DNA from: Onchidella celtica
Taxonomy: Eukaryota > Mollusca > Gastropoda > Systellommatophora > Onchidiidae
Length of the DNA: 64,000 nt
Reading direction: 5' to 3'
Assembly (NCBI GenBank): GCA_963931925.1
Contig: OZ007575.1
Span: 33,534,837 to 33,598,836 of the forward strand
A program made the position numbers and the translations under genes. The notes below the pieces were generated by a model. It worked only from the letters and a program-made list of their open reading frames with translations. It searched no databases and was not told the origin of the DNA. This document shows positions 1-11,751 of the stretch, one piece after another; positions within the stretch are counted from its first letter, which is position 1, and each line of letters opens with the position of its first letter.

Positions 1-224
1 GAGAAGCGAGACGATAGATAGAATTATATAGCAGAATGATAGGACAGAAAGCGATCCTACCAGATGCGCTCACCAACCACTAGCCAGAGAATGCTGACAG
101 TGTAGTATGATGTAAATAGAATAATTGTTATGTTTAAAAGATGCCTATTATTATTATTATCTGTTCCCAGCTGTCTCTGTCCTTTTGAAAACAAAAACAA
201 AAATATGATAACAATTTGTGATAT

Positions 225-395
225 TGTGTGCCTGTGTGTGTGTGAGAGAGAGAACGAGAGAGGGGGGGGGGGAGAATGTGGGAAAGAGAAAGGGGGAAAG
301 AGAGAGAAAGAGACGGAAAGATAAAGAAAGAGAGAGAGAGAGAGAGGGACAGGAAATGGAAAGCAAGAGAGAGAGAGAGGGGAGGAGGGAAGAGC
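225..395. repeat. TG then GA-rich simple repeat
   Basis: A short (TG)n grades into a purine tract of GA, GAA and GGA units with an 11-G run at 262-272. Open frames here in both directions are Arg/Glu- or Ser/Leu-rich translations of the repeat, not genes. Confidence 0.9.
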
Positions 396-1101
396 GGATT
401 GGACGAGTACCTTTTAGTATTCAGTATAATAGTCTGCACACTAAATCAGATGAATGAAAATGCTGTCTCGAACTGTCTACCAGTGAACTACTCTCCCTAA
501 TGAGACAAAACATGTCAAAAGTCCAAGATTCTGCACCAAGGCTGGGGTGCCTCCATTTGTACGGTAACCATTTAGTTCGGGCCATGATAAGAATTATACG
601 AATTTTCTAGAACTGACGTCCCTTTTTCTTCTGGAATTACAACTCTTCGCTGTCTATGCACCATAACTAAAGTGACACTTCAAAGAGCGCACTCAAATCT
701 CACTATGGGTTGTACCTATCAAAATATAGCTCGGTGGGTGCTGCTACACCGAGGACGAGTCTCTGATGAGCTGATTGTTTATAAAATTTTAGATTGGGGA
801 AACTCTGAAGATTGACAAAGAGGACAGATGTCATTATGAATTATTGATGAAAATAAAAAAAATAAAAAAACAGAAAAAAAAATAATTAAAAAATGCTTCA
901 TCATTTATAAAAACTGGTAGTTAATGTGGAGATATTTGCAGGAATGACCTAGGGTCACATCTCCCAGCCTCCCCTCACATCTCATGTACAACAAGTGTCT
1001 TCCAGCCCTCTTCTGACCCATCAGACACCCTCCTCCCTCTTGTTTATAATTTTTTTTTTTGTTTTTCGTCCTCCAAAGACTGATTCAAGCCACCACCACC
1101 A
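396..1101. other. Unassigned stretch, no gene seen
   Basis: No coding or RNA gene is recognised. A perfect 7-bp hairpin (CTCGGTG at 730-736, CACCGAG at 747-753) is followed by CTGATGAG at 763-770, which resembles one hammerhead core strand but has no matching partner. An A-rich patch lies at about 849-895. Confidence 0.5.
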
Positions 1102-1137
<36 letters not shown>

Positions 1138-1202
1138 CTCTCTCTCTTCTCTCTCTCTCTTTCTCTCTCTCCCCTCTCTCTCTCGCTCTCTCACACACAC
1201 GC
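1102..1202. repeat. (CT)n microsatellite with short CA tail
   Basis: Nearly pure CT dinucleotides interrupted by T and C runs, ending in a short (CA)n. Frames through it encode Ser/Leu strings only. Confidence 0.9.
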
Positions 1203-2605
1203 ATTCTCTCCCTCCCCTGCATACCACATAGTTTTCCAGGCAAAGAAAATTACCAGATGTATTTTCTCTATGACTATAATTGCGGACAGCCCCAGTTCTG
1301 TGGTGAGCGAGTTCGTGTCAAAATGACAAACGATGAGGCTTGTACGAGAGGCGATCTCTGCTTCAGTCACTGCGTTGTTTTTTTTTGCCTGGAAACTGAT
1401 TCATTCAGTAAGATTCTCCATTCAGTGCTGCAACATCTCGTGGTCAAATGCACCTTGTAAAAACGCAGAAAATAACAACATTCTCCTGCGCTAGGAAGCT
1501 CGCTCTCTTGAGTACAGCACTTTGCTAGGCCATACATATACACAGTTACACTGTCATGTCGTGGATATATTGCTTGGCCCTCTTGGTGAGGTGACCGCTG
1601 AGCCCAGGGTGAGGCCTTGCAAAACCCATCTCTCTCTTTGTCAATTAATTGTTTCCAAGATAAATTCAGGGGCTTGCAGACCAGAGGTTTTCATACCTCG
1701 TTGTTTGTGACATAGTACTGGAATCGGTTTGGGGCGCATTGAATCAAATGTGTTTTTCCGCCCTGTTTTGACTCAGTGTGCGAGGTCCCTCTATCGACCA
1801 GCAGTCTCAAGACAGTTTTCACGAGCCTGATCTGGTGAGACGGACGTGTTTCAATTTAGCCAGTGGGCAAGGTCCTCTTTAAGCCTATGGTCCACATCTC
1901 GCTCTAATACCGAGACAGTACCGATTTGACTCATATTATCAAGTACATTTACCAACGATACCAGAAACGATAAAGATGAGGCACTGTCTTCTTCGCACCA
2001 CTATAAAAAAACGTGCACACAATTTGCGCGCTGATCGAGGGCGGGGCCCATGGCGCATAGTATGAAAAGAATGCTTGATATAATTATAAATTTATGATGA
2101 AAAATTGTTATAGTGCTACTGCGACTAAGAAATAAAAAAGGAAAAATAGCCAGAGTTTTCCCACAGCGATTGAGGTTATAATTCCACAATAAGTGACATC
2201 AATCAAGGCCCGTATTTTTCCTATTTGGCTTTGAAAAATACGGCACTTTTTATTTGCGTTTGCCGCTAGGAGGTGGTGCGAAATCTGTGCACGCTAAAAG
2301 CACTAGCTGTCTCATCTTATCAATTTTAGCATCTTTGCGTTCACTGCAGTGGCATATTTATAATCGGCGTTTCGTGAATATCATTATTGTTTTGTATTTT
2401 ACTGCCTTTGTAAAGACAAAGAAAATTTCAGTATAGAATGGACTGAAATTTAGTTTTGTGTGCCCTATCAGCATGACTTTGATCGATACCTTCAGAACTT
2501 TAATCATTTAAAGCTTTACCTTCATTTATTTGTATTATCTTCTACTATCATTTGAATGTTATTGTCAATGTCTTTATGGATCTCCCTGTCCTCATTTTCT
2601 TCATT
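1203..2605. other. Unassigned stretch, no gene seen
   Basis: Mixed-composition sequence. The frame at about 1215-1440 (+) is briefly protein-like and Cys-bearing (contains YNCGQPQFC and CFSHC) but starts inside the CT repeat and has no recognisable domain. Nothing else is supported. Confidence 0.45.
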
Positions 2606-3066
<461 letters not shown>

Positions 3067-3639
3067 TCACCGGAACACTAGACATGGAAATGCATACTCC
3101 AAAATTGAACACCGAACACTTGATACTAGAGTATCAAACAAACTCTGAGCATAAAACTTCCATGACTCGCTATCCAACCCCCCGAAACAAGAGGCCTTTT
3201 TCCCCCCAAGTTGAAAACCGTTGTATTTTCGCCAGCGAAAAGACGGGAAGAAAACAGCGAAAGAAAACTGGATTGTCTTCCTAGCCTTAAAAAGAAATTG
3301 ATGATGGATTAGGGCGCACATAAAAACTGCAGTTTCTGAGATTTGTCCCAAGGAATCACGGGGACAACAATTTGAACAAGAAATAACAGGGGGCTGGGAG
3401 CAAAAAAGAAAAATGGATACATCAAATGCGAAGGATATGGAGAAATGCTTGAACGCCAAGAGAGTGGAATGATGGATAAAAGGGAGGATGGAGAAAGGAA
3501 GAGGAAGGAGTGGGAGGGGAGCGCTGATTTGGAAAGCGCAATGAACAGACAATCGATAGACAAAAGAATGAACAAACAGATAAGAGATTAAAGCACGCAG
3601 GCGAAAAAAAACTAAAGATAAAAAATGTATTAAAGGATA
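3067..3639. other. Purine-biased stretch, no gene seen
   Basis: A 214-codon frame is open on the minus strand (3067-3711), but it is rich in Phe, Leu and Ser because the plus strand is purine-rich. It shows no domain and no homologue I recognise. Treated as compositional. Confidence 0.6.
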
Positions 3640-3895
3640 GTGATAATAATAACAGTAATAATAATATACATCATTTATATAGCTGCCCATCCAGTTAACG
3701 ACCAGGCTCAAAGCGCTTTACAACATTTATTTATTCATTTATTTCATACTTGTACTGAATCAAAGACACACACGTACCTATACACATTCACACACTCACA
3801 CACAAGTAAAAGAGTTAAAGATATTAAAGAAGAAAAGAATATCCATGGATATCCAGAGTGTGAAGAGATAACTCATCAGCTGATGTTTCAAAAAA
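3640..3895 (+). repeat. Dispersed repeat A, copy 1
   Basis: Begins with TAA/TAATAA units, then a core with CATTTATATAG, a GACCAGGCTC block and AGCGCTTTACAACATTTAT, an ACAC-rich middle, and an end with CCAGAGTGTGAAGAGAT and CATCAGCTGATG followed by poly-A. The same order of blocks recurs at 4700-4897, and the core alone at 60876-60965. This TAA-headed, 'atttatatagc...gcgctttaca' type of repeat is common in marine invertebrate DNA. No box A/B or terminal inverted repeat was found, so its class is left open. Confidence 0.65.
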
Positions 3896-4699
3896 AAAAA
3901 GCATAAAATGTTCAGTCTCGCTCAAAGAGAATTCCAGACCTGAAATTTAACAACAACACTAGCAGCAGCAGCAACAAGGCAACAACAACAATTTGATATA
4001 CAGACTCACTAACAGACAAGTAGGGTGGACATGCGATATACGTACATTCAGGAATGTTGACAGATGAAATAACAACAGACGAATATTCAGGGGGGAGGGG
4101 GGAGGTGGGAGGAGAAAGGTGGAGGGCTGTTCAGTTTATTTTACATGTATTTCCATTCAGAATTTCTCTTTCTTTTAGAACTCACTGATTAATTTTTGGG
4201 TTATTTGGTGCGAAACACACGTTTCTCTTCTTTGGCTTATTTTAACTTTTAATTACAGTGAGTAAAGCAACAACAAAAGAGCTGCAAAAATCTACGTAAT
4301 TGTTACTATTGACAGTGACCTGAAAGCCTTCACCTACAGTAGCCAGTCTGGGTTTGTAGTTTCTATGCGATATTCATAATCAGTGACCGAATACGTGCGC
4401 ACGTGTTTGTTTATGATGTAAATAACTGTTCCTGACATTTTGACGTGTTTTTCTGTAATTTTGAAACCTTGAAATGGAGTTTGGTTGCATTTTGGTACAA
4501 AAGAAGGTAGACTTTTGATGTCATTGTTGTTACTGTTTTGCAATAAAGAGCTATTAGAATGTTCCTTTTAACAGAGCGGATCTCGAAGGACATTGAGACT
4601 TCAAGAGAATATTATAAGCCCGAGGTTTCTCAAAACAGGTTTGACTCGCAGCTCGACCCCCGAACTAGTGAATGAGACTTGTTTTGGTCTTGGCAGTGA
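3896..4699. other. Unassigned stretch, no gene seen
   Basis: Contains a short CAG/CAA run (about 3959-3990) and a G-rich patch (about 4091-4130). No gene or named element is visible. Confidence 0.5.
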
Positions 4700-4897
4700 G
4701 AGAGATAATAATAATAATAATAATAATAATACACAGCGTCTCTAAAGCGCTTCATCCCGTTACCAACCAGGCTCTACGCGCTTCGCAACATTTATATCAT
4801 ATAAAGACACACACACAATACACAGGCATACTCAGGAAAACACAAAAACATGGACATTCAGAGTGTAAAAAGATGACTCTTCAGCTGATGATTAAAG
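4700..4897 (+). repeat. Dispersed repeat A, copy 2
   Basis: Shares with copy 1 a (TAA)n head, ACCAACCAGGCTC, GCGCTTCGCAACATTTAT, an ACAC-rich middle, and the block GGACATTCAGAGTGTAAAAA then TCAGCTGATG. It is shorter in the middle than copy 1. It ends 3 bp before a 34-bp minisatellite begins, so the minisatellite may have grown from its 3' flank. Confidence 0.65.
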
Positions 4898-4900
4898 GGG

Positions 4901-5411
4901 GATCTCTACGGTTTACATCCACAATAACACCAAGATCTCCACAGTCTACATCTCACAATAACACCAAGATCTCCACGGCCTACATCTCACAATAACACCA
5001 AGATCTCCACAGTCCACATCTCACAATAACACCAAGATCTCCACAGTCTACATCTCACAATGACACCAAGATCTCCACAGTCTACATCTCACAATAACAC
5101 CAAGATCTCTACGGTTCACATCTCACAGTGACACCAAGATTGCCATAGTCTACATTTCACAGTGACACCAAGATTGCTACAGTCTACATCTCACAATAAT
5201 ACCAAGATCTCCACAGACTACATCTCACAATAATACCGAGATCTCCACAGTCTACATCTCACAATAAAACCAAGATCGCCACAGTGTACATCTCACAATA
5301 ACACCAAGATCTCCACAGTCTACATCTCACAATAACACCAAGATTTCCACAGTCTACATCTCACAATAACACCAAGATCTCCACAGTCTACATTTCACAA
5401 TAACACCAAGA
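4901..5411. repeat. 34-bp minisatellite, about 15 units
   Basis: Tandem units of about 34 bp with the internal words GATCTCCACAGTCTACATCT and CACAATAACACCAA. The total of 511 bp equals 15 units. Units differ by point changes (CCACAG/CTACGG, AATAACA/AGTGACA), which would allow unit ordering. The length is not a multiple of three, so it is not a protein repeat. Confidence 0.95.
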
Positions 5412-5477
5412 GAAACCAGGCTTGACTCAGTATGTCACCAGCCTTAGTTAGGATGAAAAATTAACATACGATATTGG

Positions 5478-5692
5478 GGCACGGGGAAGAAGAGAGGGAG
5501 GGAGAAGGGGGAGAGAGGAGAGAGAGGGAGAGAGGAGATAGAAGGAGAAAGAGAGGGCGGAGAGAGAGACACACACACACACACAGAGAAAGAGAGACAA
5601 ACAGGGAGAGACATGTACAAAGAGAGAGAGAGAGAGAGAGAGATAGGGGGGGGGCAAAAGAGAGAGACAGAGAGAAAGAAAGAGAAAGAGAA
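5478..5692. repeat. GA-rich purine tract
   Basis: GA, GGA and GAAA units with a short (CA)n at about 5568-5584. The open frames are Arg/Glu or Ser/Leu low-complexity. Confidence 0.9.
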
Positions 5693-6074
5693 TAGATATT
5701 ACAAACCAGCGTATTCTAAAGACATGGGTAGAATTGTCAAGGCTAAATAAATGTCCAAAGAGACTCTTCTAAAACATGATGGGATGATATTTCAAAGACA
5801 GAGAAAACAAAAATAAAAGAAGGACATTAATAAGAAAAGAACAAGCAGATGTATACTATAATGTTCCACTGTTAAAGATTATCATCTTCTATGTGACTTT
5901 GTGGGACGCCGGGGAGGGGGGGGAGGGGGGTGGAGAAAGATAAATAAGACAAAGGAAGCAATGAGGGCGACAAAAAAAATGACTGATGGAATCTAGCGAG
6001 AGGAAATGAAGGAAGGAGAGGGAGATCGAGAGAGAGAGAGATCAAGAGAGAGAGAGAGAGCTGGATTGTTTTGA
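5693..6074. other. Unassigned, G-rich patch and (GA)n
   Basis: Contains a G-rich patch (5909-5933) and a GA tract (about 6003-6060). No gene is recognised. Confidence 0.5.
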
Positions 6075-6262
6075 AGAACATGGCGACCCGTGTACATGAT
6101 CTCCCCTTGTCATAACTCCGGCGCTAGTGAATCCAGATTGGATGGATTGCTTCCCCTGCCTTTTGGCGAAACTTGGTGGCCGCAATGACATAGCGAGCGA
6201 TTGTGCCGTCCGACTCCAGAGGTCGGACTGGTGGTGTCGGCCCTGATTTCCTTGTGTGATAT
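6075..6262 (-). repeat. Possible transposon-derived remnant, class unknown
   Basis: A balanced-composition block. On the minus strand it reads through a continuous frame containing SLRPPSFAKRQGKQSIQSGF, which I associate from memory with repeat-derived predicted proteins in molluscs. It also holds a perfect 7-bp hairpin (GTCCGAC / GTCGGAC). No conserved catalytic domain is visible and the assignment is inference. Confidence 0.25.
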
Positions 6263-6774
6263 AATTTGGAGATAGACTGTAGCAAAAAGAACAAAAGAGA
6301 GAGAGAGATAAAAGGTTTGGCATTGGAAACAACAGCAGCAAAAAATGCTGCAAGAATGAAACTAAAAGAAACGACGCTAGCTTTCAGTCACTCACAGTTT
6401 TCATCAGGGTTTTAAAAATTAAAACTACAAAAAAAAATTAAAAAATGGAAACAATTTAGAAAAGAAATTGCTAATATGAATAAAATGAATACGAATGAAC
6501 TACTTATGAACTCTGACCGTTGAATCGTCAATCAACTTTGTCCATAAGTGTTTCGGGGCAGGTGTTGATTCATTAAATATCTCTATTAGATGCTTTTGTA
6601 GCTGCCCACATTCTTGTGGCCTCTCACTCTTTTCTCTTCTTCTTCATTTAAATCCATCGAGTACTACTGCATTTGCAAGCTGAAACCTCTTTTCTCACAC
6701 TATCTTTCTCATTCAGGAAAGCTCTGAGAAACAGTGGAACAAAAATATCTTGTTGCTTGAATGGTAGCGGTGGC
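6263..6774. other. Unassigned stretch, no gene seen
   Basis: AT-rich sequence with one short GA run (about 6293-6309). Nothing is supported. Confidence 0.5.
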
Positions 6775-7431
6775 AGTACCAATTATGTGGTAGTTGTATT
6801 TGCTGGGCTATCGCTGGTAGAAGTGGCTGCAGTTTTCCCTGTGTGTGGTTCGTCCGTCGGAATCGACGAGGACCATCTAGTCATCCTGGGGGGTAGGTGG
6901 ATTGGGTTCTGTGGGTGCGCAGATGACTGATCAGACCAATTCGTGACTGGAACGTTCTGGCGCAGTGTGGGCATGGGGTGGTGAAGGATGTCGGGGGCTT
7001 GCTGGCACACTTCCTGGCCTGTCTGCGTTTCTCTGCTGCAGTGGTTCTGTTTGCCTCACTGAGTTTGGCGCCTTTGTGGACAGCTGAACGCCATTTTGAT
7101 CTCTCCATTGCAGTGACCTCCCATGTGTCGTGGCTGATGTTGAAGGCCTTCATAGAAGCTTTCAGGGTGTCTTTGAAGCGCTTCTTTTGGCCTCCATGGG
7201 ACCGCTTGCCATGATGGAGTTCGCCGTACAGCACTTTTTTGGGGAGCCGGTAGTCTGGCATGCGAACTACATGGCGAACTACATCAAGATGGTGTAGATG
7301 CTGGGCAAGTTTGCACGAGTGAGCACCTCTGTGTCAGGGATCCTCTCCTGCCACTCTATGCCGAGAAGTTTTCTGAGGCTGGTGGTGTGAGAGTGGTTCA
7401 GCTCTTTTGCATGGCGTCTGTAGACAGTTTT
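6775..7431 (-). mobile_element. LINE fragment: ORF2 C-terminus and 3' UTR
   Basis: The minus strand reads VYRRHAKELNHSHTTSLRKL, then WQERIPDTEVLTRANLPSIY (about 7425-7290). After a disrupted joint it continues MPDYRLPKKVLYGEL, GGQKKRFKDTLKASM, and a C2H2 finger CPHC-x12-H-x3-H within ARTFQSRIGLISHLRTH (7261-6881). This is the well-known tail downstream of the reverse transcriptase in a class of animal non-LTR elements; the exact clade is not assigned. At the joint (about 7262-7290) roughly 25 bases of the usual segment before 'GHVxRMPDYR' are missing and two stops appear, so the copy is dead. It is 5'-truncated after the reverse transcriptase domain. Sequence down to about 6775 is probably 3' UTR. 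Confidence 0.8.
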
Positions 7432-9240
7432 CCCTAGTTATATAGCAACAACATAGGTGATGGCCACATCGGTAATTCGAGAATAACAACAATAGTAACA
7501 CATTAATTTACACGGTAGTATCCGCCAAAACATACCAAGCCAATAGCAGGAACCATAGCGCTAATGTTGCTGTGTTCATTAGAGGACGAGCACTGCCCAC
7601 TAAAACCGAGCTCTGCATGAGAACCGGGGCCGCAGTCCGATACCCTGGAAAAACAGGGATTTCCACCCGATCTTCCTCGCTATTGTATGGGTCTGAATTT
7701 CAAATTGTAATAATGTTCATTTGCATCTCGTCCGGGCTTTTTTCGATTCCTTTGATGCTGTCTAAAGAGACGGCAGAGAGAGTGGACTTAAATTTGCTCT
7801 TTACGTGAAGGAACGAGTTAAGAGGGAATGGAACACAATAGTATCGAAAGGCTTTTCATGCTGATTTCAAAAGAGCGCCGGGCGCGGATTCCGAAAAAAA
7901 AAAATTATTAAAGATGGAATTGTGTAAATGGACCGCTGCAAAAGTATGTGGTCTACCTTGGTCAGAAGAGAGTGTTTTGGCTGATCTTCATGCAATTTGT
8001 TTTTAAGTCCAGGTGGACCTCAGCATGGTTTAGAACCAACCGCTACGATTTTGTTATATTCTGTGGGAGTTAAAATACATGGGGACTGTGAAACAGCTTA
8101 ATAAGTGCCAGAGCGCATTTTAAACAAGTGTCAAAATGTGCATTTAATGTTATTATTCCTCTTCTTCATACTAAAAGATCTCCAGTTTTTCAGCAAATGG
8201 AGATAGTACAAACAAGAACTAACGTGGTGACCTGTTAACATCTCTTACTTCGTTTTATCATGTACATAAATATATAGATTTTAATCGCTGTTAACCCAAG
8301 GTCCGGAACACAACACACGAATTGAAAGTGATAGTTGTTTTTTGTTTTGTTTTATGAATTGTTGCTTCTGTCAAAACTCATCCCTGTCCATGAATCGGGG
8401 CTCATTCACAAGGATATAATAGCAACACGTGGGGTGTGGGTTGTGGATGAAGAGTGTAGGGTTTCCTGGTAAGTGAAGGTGGCTATCTATAGCTACTATT
8501 GGGCCTTGGAGTAGAGAAAAGGGGAAGGGAGCATCTCTTTATTATCAATACTTTAGTTTTACTCTGCATTTACTTATTCTATTTCTTTTCTTTTTTTTTT
8601 CCTTCGAGAGGTGGGGAGGCGGCATGGCACAGCCCATTGTACAGTTTCAATGTTTGAGGATCAAAGCAAGAGATGGTAAGGGTGAGTTGTACGAATTTAA
8701 GGGAGCCTGTTCTGATACATGGAGGAATTGTCTCTCTTGGTGTACGCATTTTTTTTTCTTCATATTGAACTCAGAAATTTGATAATGTCATAATATCTTT
8801 ATTTGGTATGCGTAGAAAACACTGACCACTCTGGGGGAAAAGACGTTATAATATGGGAGAGAGTGGATCCATACACTTTAGAGGGGAAAAGGGCCGGAGG
8901 GGGGAGGGGAGGGAGGGGGGGGGGGAGAAATGTGACATTAATCATGTTTCAAAACTGAGAAATGTTTTAATCGTTGAGAGGGAAATACTGTTTGGACACT
9001 TGGTCTCTTTCTAAACTCCAAAGCATTTGTCAGAATAATTATTATGTTTTGCATTGTTCTGTCAATGCTATATGGGTAAAGTGGGACATTTCGCTGTTCA
9101 CTATAGGAACAAGATTGATATTTCAGCAGGTTTAGGAAATGATCTCTTAACCACCAAAATCTACGCCTGTGATGATCAGCGTCTCCTCCTCCCCACATCC
9201 CCCCCCCCTCCTTCCTCTTCATTGTTTCCTCCCGGAACCT
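7432..9240. other. Unassigned stretch, no gene seen
   Basis: About 1.8 kb without a recognisable gene. It includes a T-rich patch at about 8580-8603, a T run near 8751, and a G-rich patch at 8885-8925 with an 11-G run. Open frames are short and uninformative. Confidence 0.5.
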
Positions 9241-9652
9241 AAGAAAAGAAAAGAAAAGAAATAAACTATGTGGGAATTGCATGGGGGAATAAAAATATAA
9301 AAAAAAAGAGGGCCGATCCGATGTGGATCAAAGGGGCTGGACTGACAGAGAGATAGAGAGAAAGAAAGAAAGAGAGAGTGTGTGTGAGAGAGAAAGAGAG
9401 AGGGAAAGGAGAAAGGGAGAGGGAGAAAGAGAGAGGGAAAGAAAAAAAGAAAGAAGTAAGGAAAGAGAGAAGAGAGAGAATGAGAGAGAGAGATGGAAGG
9501 AAAGAGAGAGAAAGAGAGAATGAGAGAGGGAGAGAATGAGAAAGAGAGAGAGATAGACAGATAAAGAAAGAGAGAGAGTTAGAGAAAGAAAGAGTGTGTG
9601 TGAGAGAGTGTGAGAAAGAAAGAGTGTGTGTGAGAGAGAGAGAGAAATTTTG
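9241..9652. repeat. AAGAA and GA purine tract
   Basis: Starts with (AAGAA)n, then about 300 bp of GA, GAAA and GGA units with short GTGTGT insertions. The 150-codon minus frame (9266-9718) is Ser/Leu/Phe low-complexity and is rejected as a gene. Confidence 0.9.
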
Positions 9653-10094
9653 ATGAAAAGTCGGTTTCTTGTCGGCCTCTTGTTGCATTAGCCCAATGTT
9701 GGCAGTTTTCTCAGACAATGGCTCTCAAATCTAAAGCAATGCAGGCCGGATTACTTCCCTTCTTCCCACGCCGATTCACTCAGGGGGTGCAACCCTTTAT
9801 TCTCTCTCTCTACCCCCCCCCCCCCTCTCTCCTGTGTGTGGTTTTTCTATGGCGCAGCTCCGCCATGCTGAGGAAAATCAGAGTATGTCCAGTGGATCCT
9901 GGAGCCAAAACTGATCAGATTTTCATCGGACAATCACGTGTGGATACATGGATTTGCTCTAATTCAGCGCCCCCTTTCACTCTATCTCTCTTTCGTTCTC
10001 CTAACCCTTCACTCTCTCTTACTCTCATTCTGTTGGTGTCTCCGTCTCATTTCTTTGTCGTCCTCTATTTTTCTCTCAGTACAAGTTCTGAACT
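9653..10094. other. Unassigned stretch, C run
   Basis: Contains a poly-C run near 9815-9826 and pyrimidine-rich sequence leading into the CT repeat. The frame from 9718 is locally protein-like (MALKSKAMQAGLLPFFPRRF) but degenerates into the repeat and has no recognised domain. Confidence 0.45.
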
Positions 10095-10145
10095 GTTCCT
10101 TTACTCCTCTCTCTCTCCCTCCCTCTCTCTCCCTGAGTCGCTCTT

Positions 10146-10231
<86 letters not shown>
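10095..10231. repeat. (CT)n microsatellite
   Basis: About 135 bp of CT with sparse G interruptions (CTCG, TTTC). Confidence 0.93.
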
Positions 10232-10233
<2 letters not shown>

Positions 10234-11269
10234 GAAAACATTTGAGACTTTGTAACTGCCCCATTCTTCTAATGGTAAAAACAAAATCACAGGACACCAC
10301 TTGAGACTGAAAAGAATCAGCACAAAGCCATTGATCCCGAGATGCGTAGGGTCATCCACAAAACTCAGCGATTGATAGACAGACAGGACAGTACAGAGTG
10401 CGCAGTGGTGCGCACCGAGAATTTTTCAGGAAGTGATGATGTCATGGGCTCATGTGTTCGTGAAAATGAAGGATCAGGGGTAGTCAATAAGCGACACAAA
10501 GCAAACTCAAAAAATACGTCCACACTATTTCAAGTCTCCAAATCTGCAAAAAGAACCCTCTGCATGTGGAAAGGAGAGTAGAACATCCGAATAGCGAGCG
10601 ATTTTACTACTATTGTTCAAACGAATAGCGAGCGGTAGGGGACAGGGTTAGCGAACGTATTACACTAGCTTGCTATTCCGATGTGTAGTAGAAAGGAATG
10701 TACCTGTAAAATTTCACGCAAATCCGAACTGTCTGGGCGGCGCTAAGTCTTGTTAAAAATCACGTGAGTTTTGTTTTTATTATTATATAAGATTTCAGAA
10801 TATCTTTCTCGATCAAACATCGGTAGACAAATTACTTGATTGCCCTTATGTAATTCACAGACTGTAATTACTTCAGAATTCCCGGTGCCTGTAAACGATA
10901 GGAATATTTGGTAATAAAACTACATTCATTATCACAGTAGATCTGTTTTTACAGTTGATGGGATAGATCTGAAAAAAAAAAAAAAAAACCAAAAAACCTG
11001 AAATGTGACCAGCGCAACTTTTTTTTTTTTTTTGACGTCAAATTAGCCAAACCACTTGTGGTACCGAAATTTGGATAGATACGTCGTTTTGTCTTTGGCC
11101 GCTTGGAGCAACGGAAGATTCCTCAAGAAAAGGGACATTTATTAGAAGCGAGGAAATCAATAGCTTTAACTCTTGTTTGCTCTCAGCCCGTGAGTGCCGT
11201 GAACTGTTGCATTTTATGCGCTCCGTTTTCTTTTACGCCGGCACTTTTCTTCTTTCTTTCGTCCGTTCT
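10232..11269. other. Unassigned flanks of the small inverted repeat
   Basis: Apart from the inverted repeat at 10583-10684 there is no recognisable gene. An A run lies at about 10973-10996 and a T run at about 11019-11033. Confidence 0.45.
10583..10684. mobile_element. 102-bp inverted repeat, MITE-like
   Basis: The left end ACATCCGAATAGCGAGC and the right end (reverse complement ACATCGGAATAGCAAGC) match at 15 of 17 bases. A third copy of CGAATAGCGAGCG lies inside at about 10622. AGTAGA occurs just outside both ends, two bases offset on the right, so a target duplication is possible but not exact. No coding capacity. Confidence 0.45.
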
Positions 11270-11751
11270 CAGTGGCGTAGCGTGGGTTTCCACCACCGGG
11301 GGGCAAGGCAAGTATTCCGCCCTCACCTCTCTGATCCGTGGGCCGTTAGCACTCCCTGGGCCCCTTCCACCAGTCCAGTATTGGACCCCTAACCGCCCCC
11401 CCCCCAAGCATGTGTATTTTAAGAGAACACTGGTATAATGAAAGTAAAACGCACTTAATGTTAGTATACTCAAATTCACTTGACATTCGCCTTTGTGCAA
11501 AATAATCAATCAAAATATTGAAATTAATTTCTATGAACTGACAGCATTGCTAGGTACTCAAGTCTTTCTTGGCTCATTGTAGATCTCTGATATGTTTTGA
11601 TCAATTCAAGTTTTGAGAAACTTCTTTCACAATCAACTGGCAATTGAAATAGTGATAGTTCTGAAATTTTGCCCCCCCCCTCCCCCCGTTCCTAAACATT
11701 TTGCGACCGGGGCATCCGCCCCTGATGGCCCCCACCCACGCCACGCCACTG
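11270..11751. mobile_element. Non-autonomous hAT-like DNA element
   Basis: The left end CAGTGGCGTAGCGTGGGT and the right end (reverse complement CAGTGGCGTGGCGTGGGT) match at 17 of 18 bases, and both continue into G-rich subterminal sequence. CAGTGGCGKAGC-type ends are typical of the hAT superfamily. The 8-bp flanks TCCGTTCT and TTCTTACT agree at only 5 positions, fitting an old 8-bp target duplication. The 482-bp interior has no transposase and includes poly-C runs near both ends. Confidence 0.75.

Noticed and set aside
763-804. Hammerhead ribozyme-like CTGATGAG with GAAAC downstream
   Set aside because: The bases between (771-796) cannot form stem II, and no stem III or cleavage triplet can be placed. 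Only core words match.
3067-3711. 214-codon minus frame
   Set aside because: Explained by purine bias on the plus strand; no domain, and it starts near a repeat.
4901-5411. CRISPR-like array of 34-bp repeats
   Set aside because: Units are directly tandem with no spacers; this is a minisatellite.
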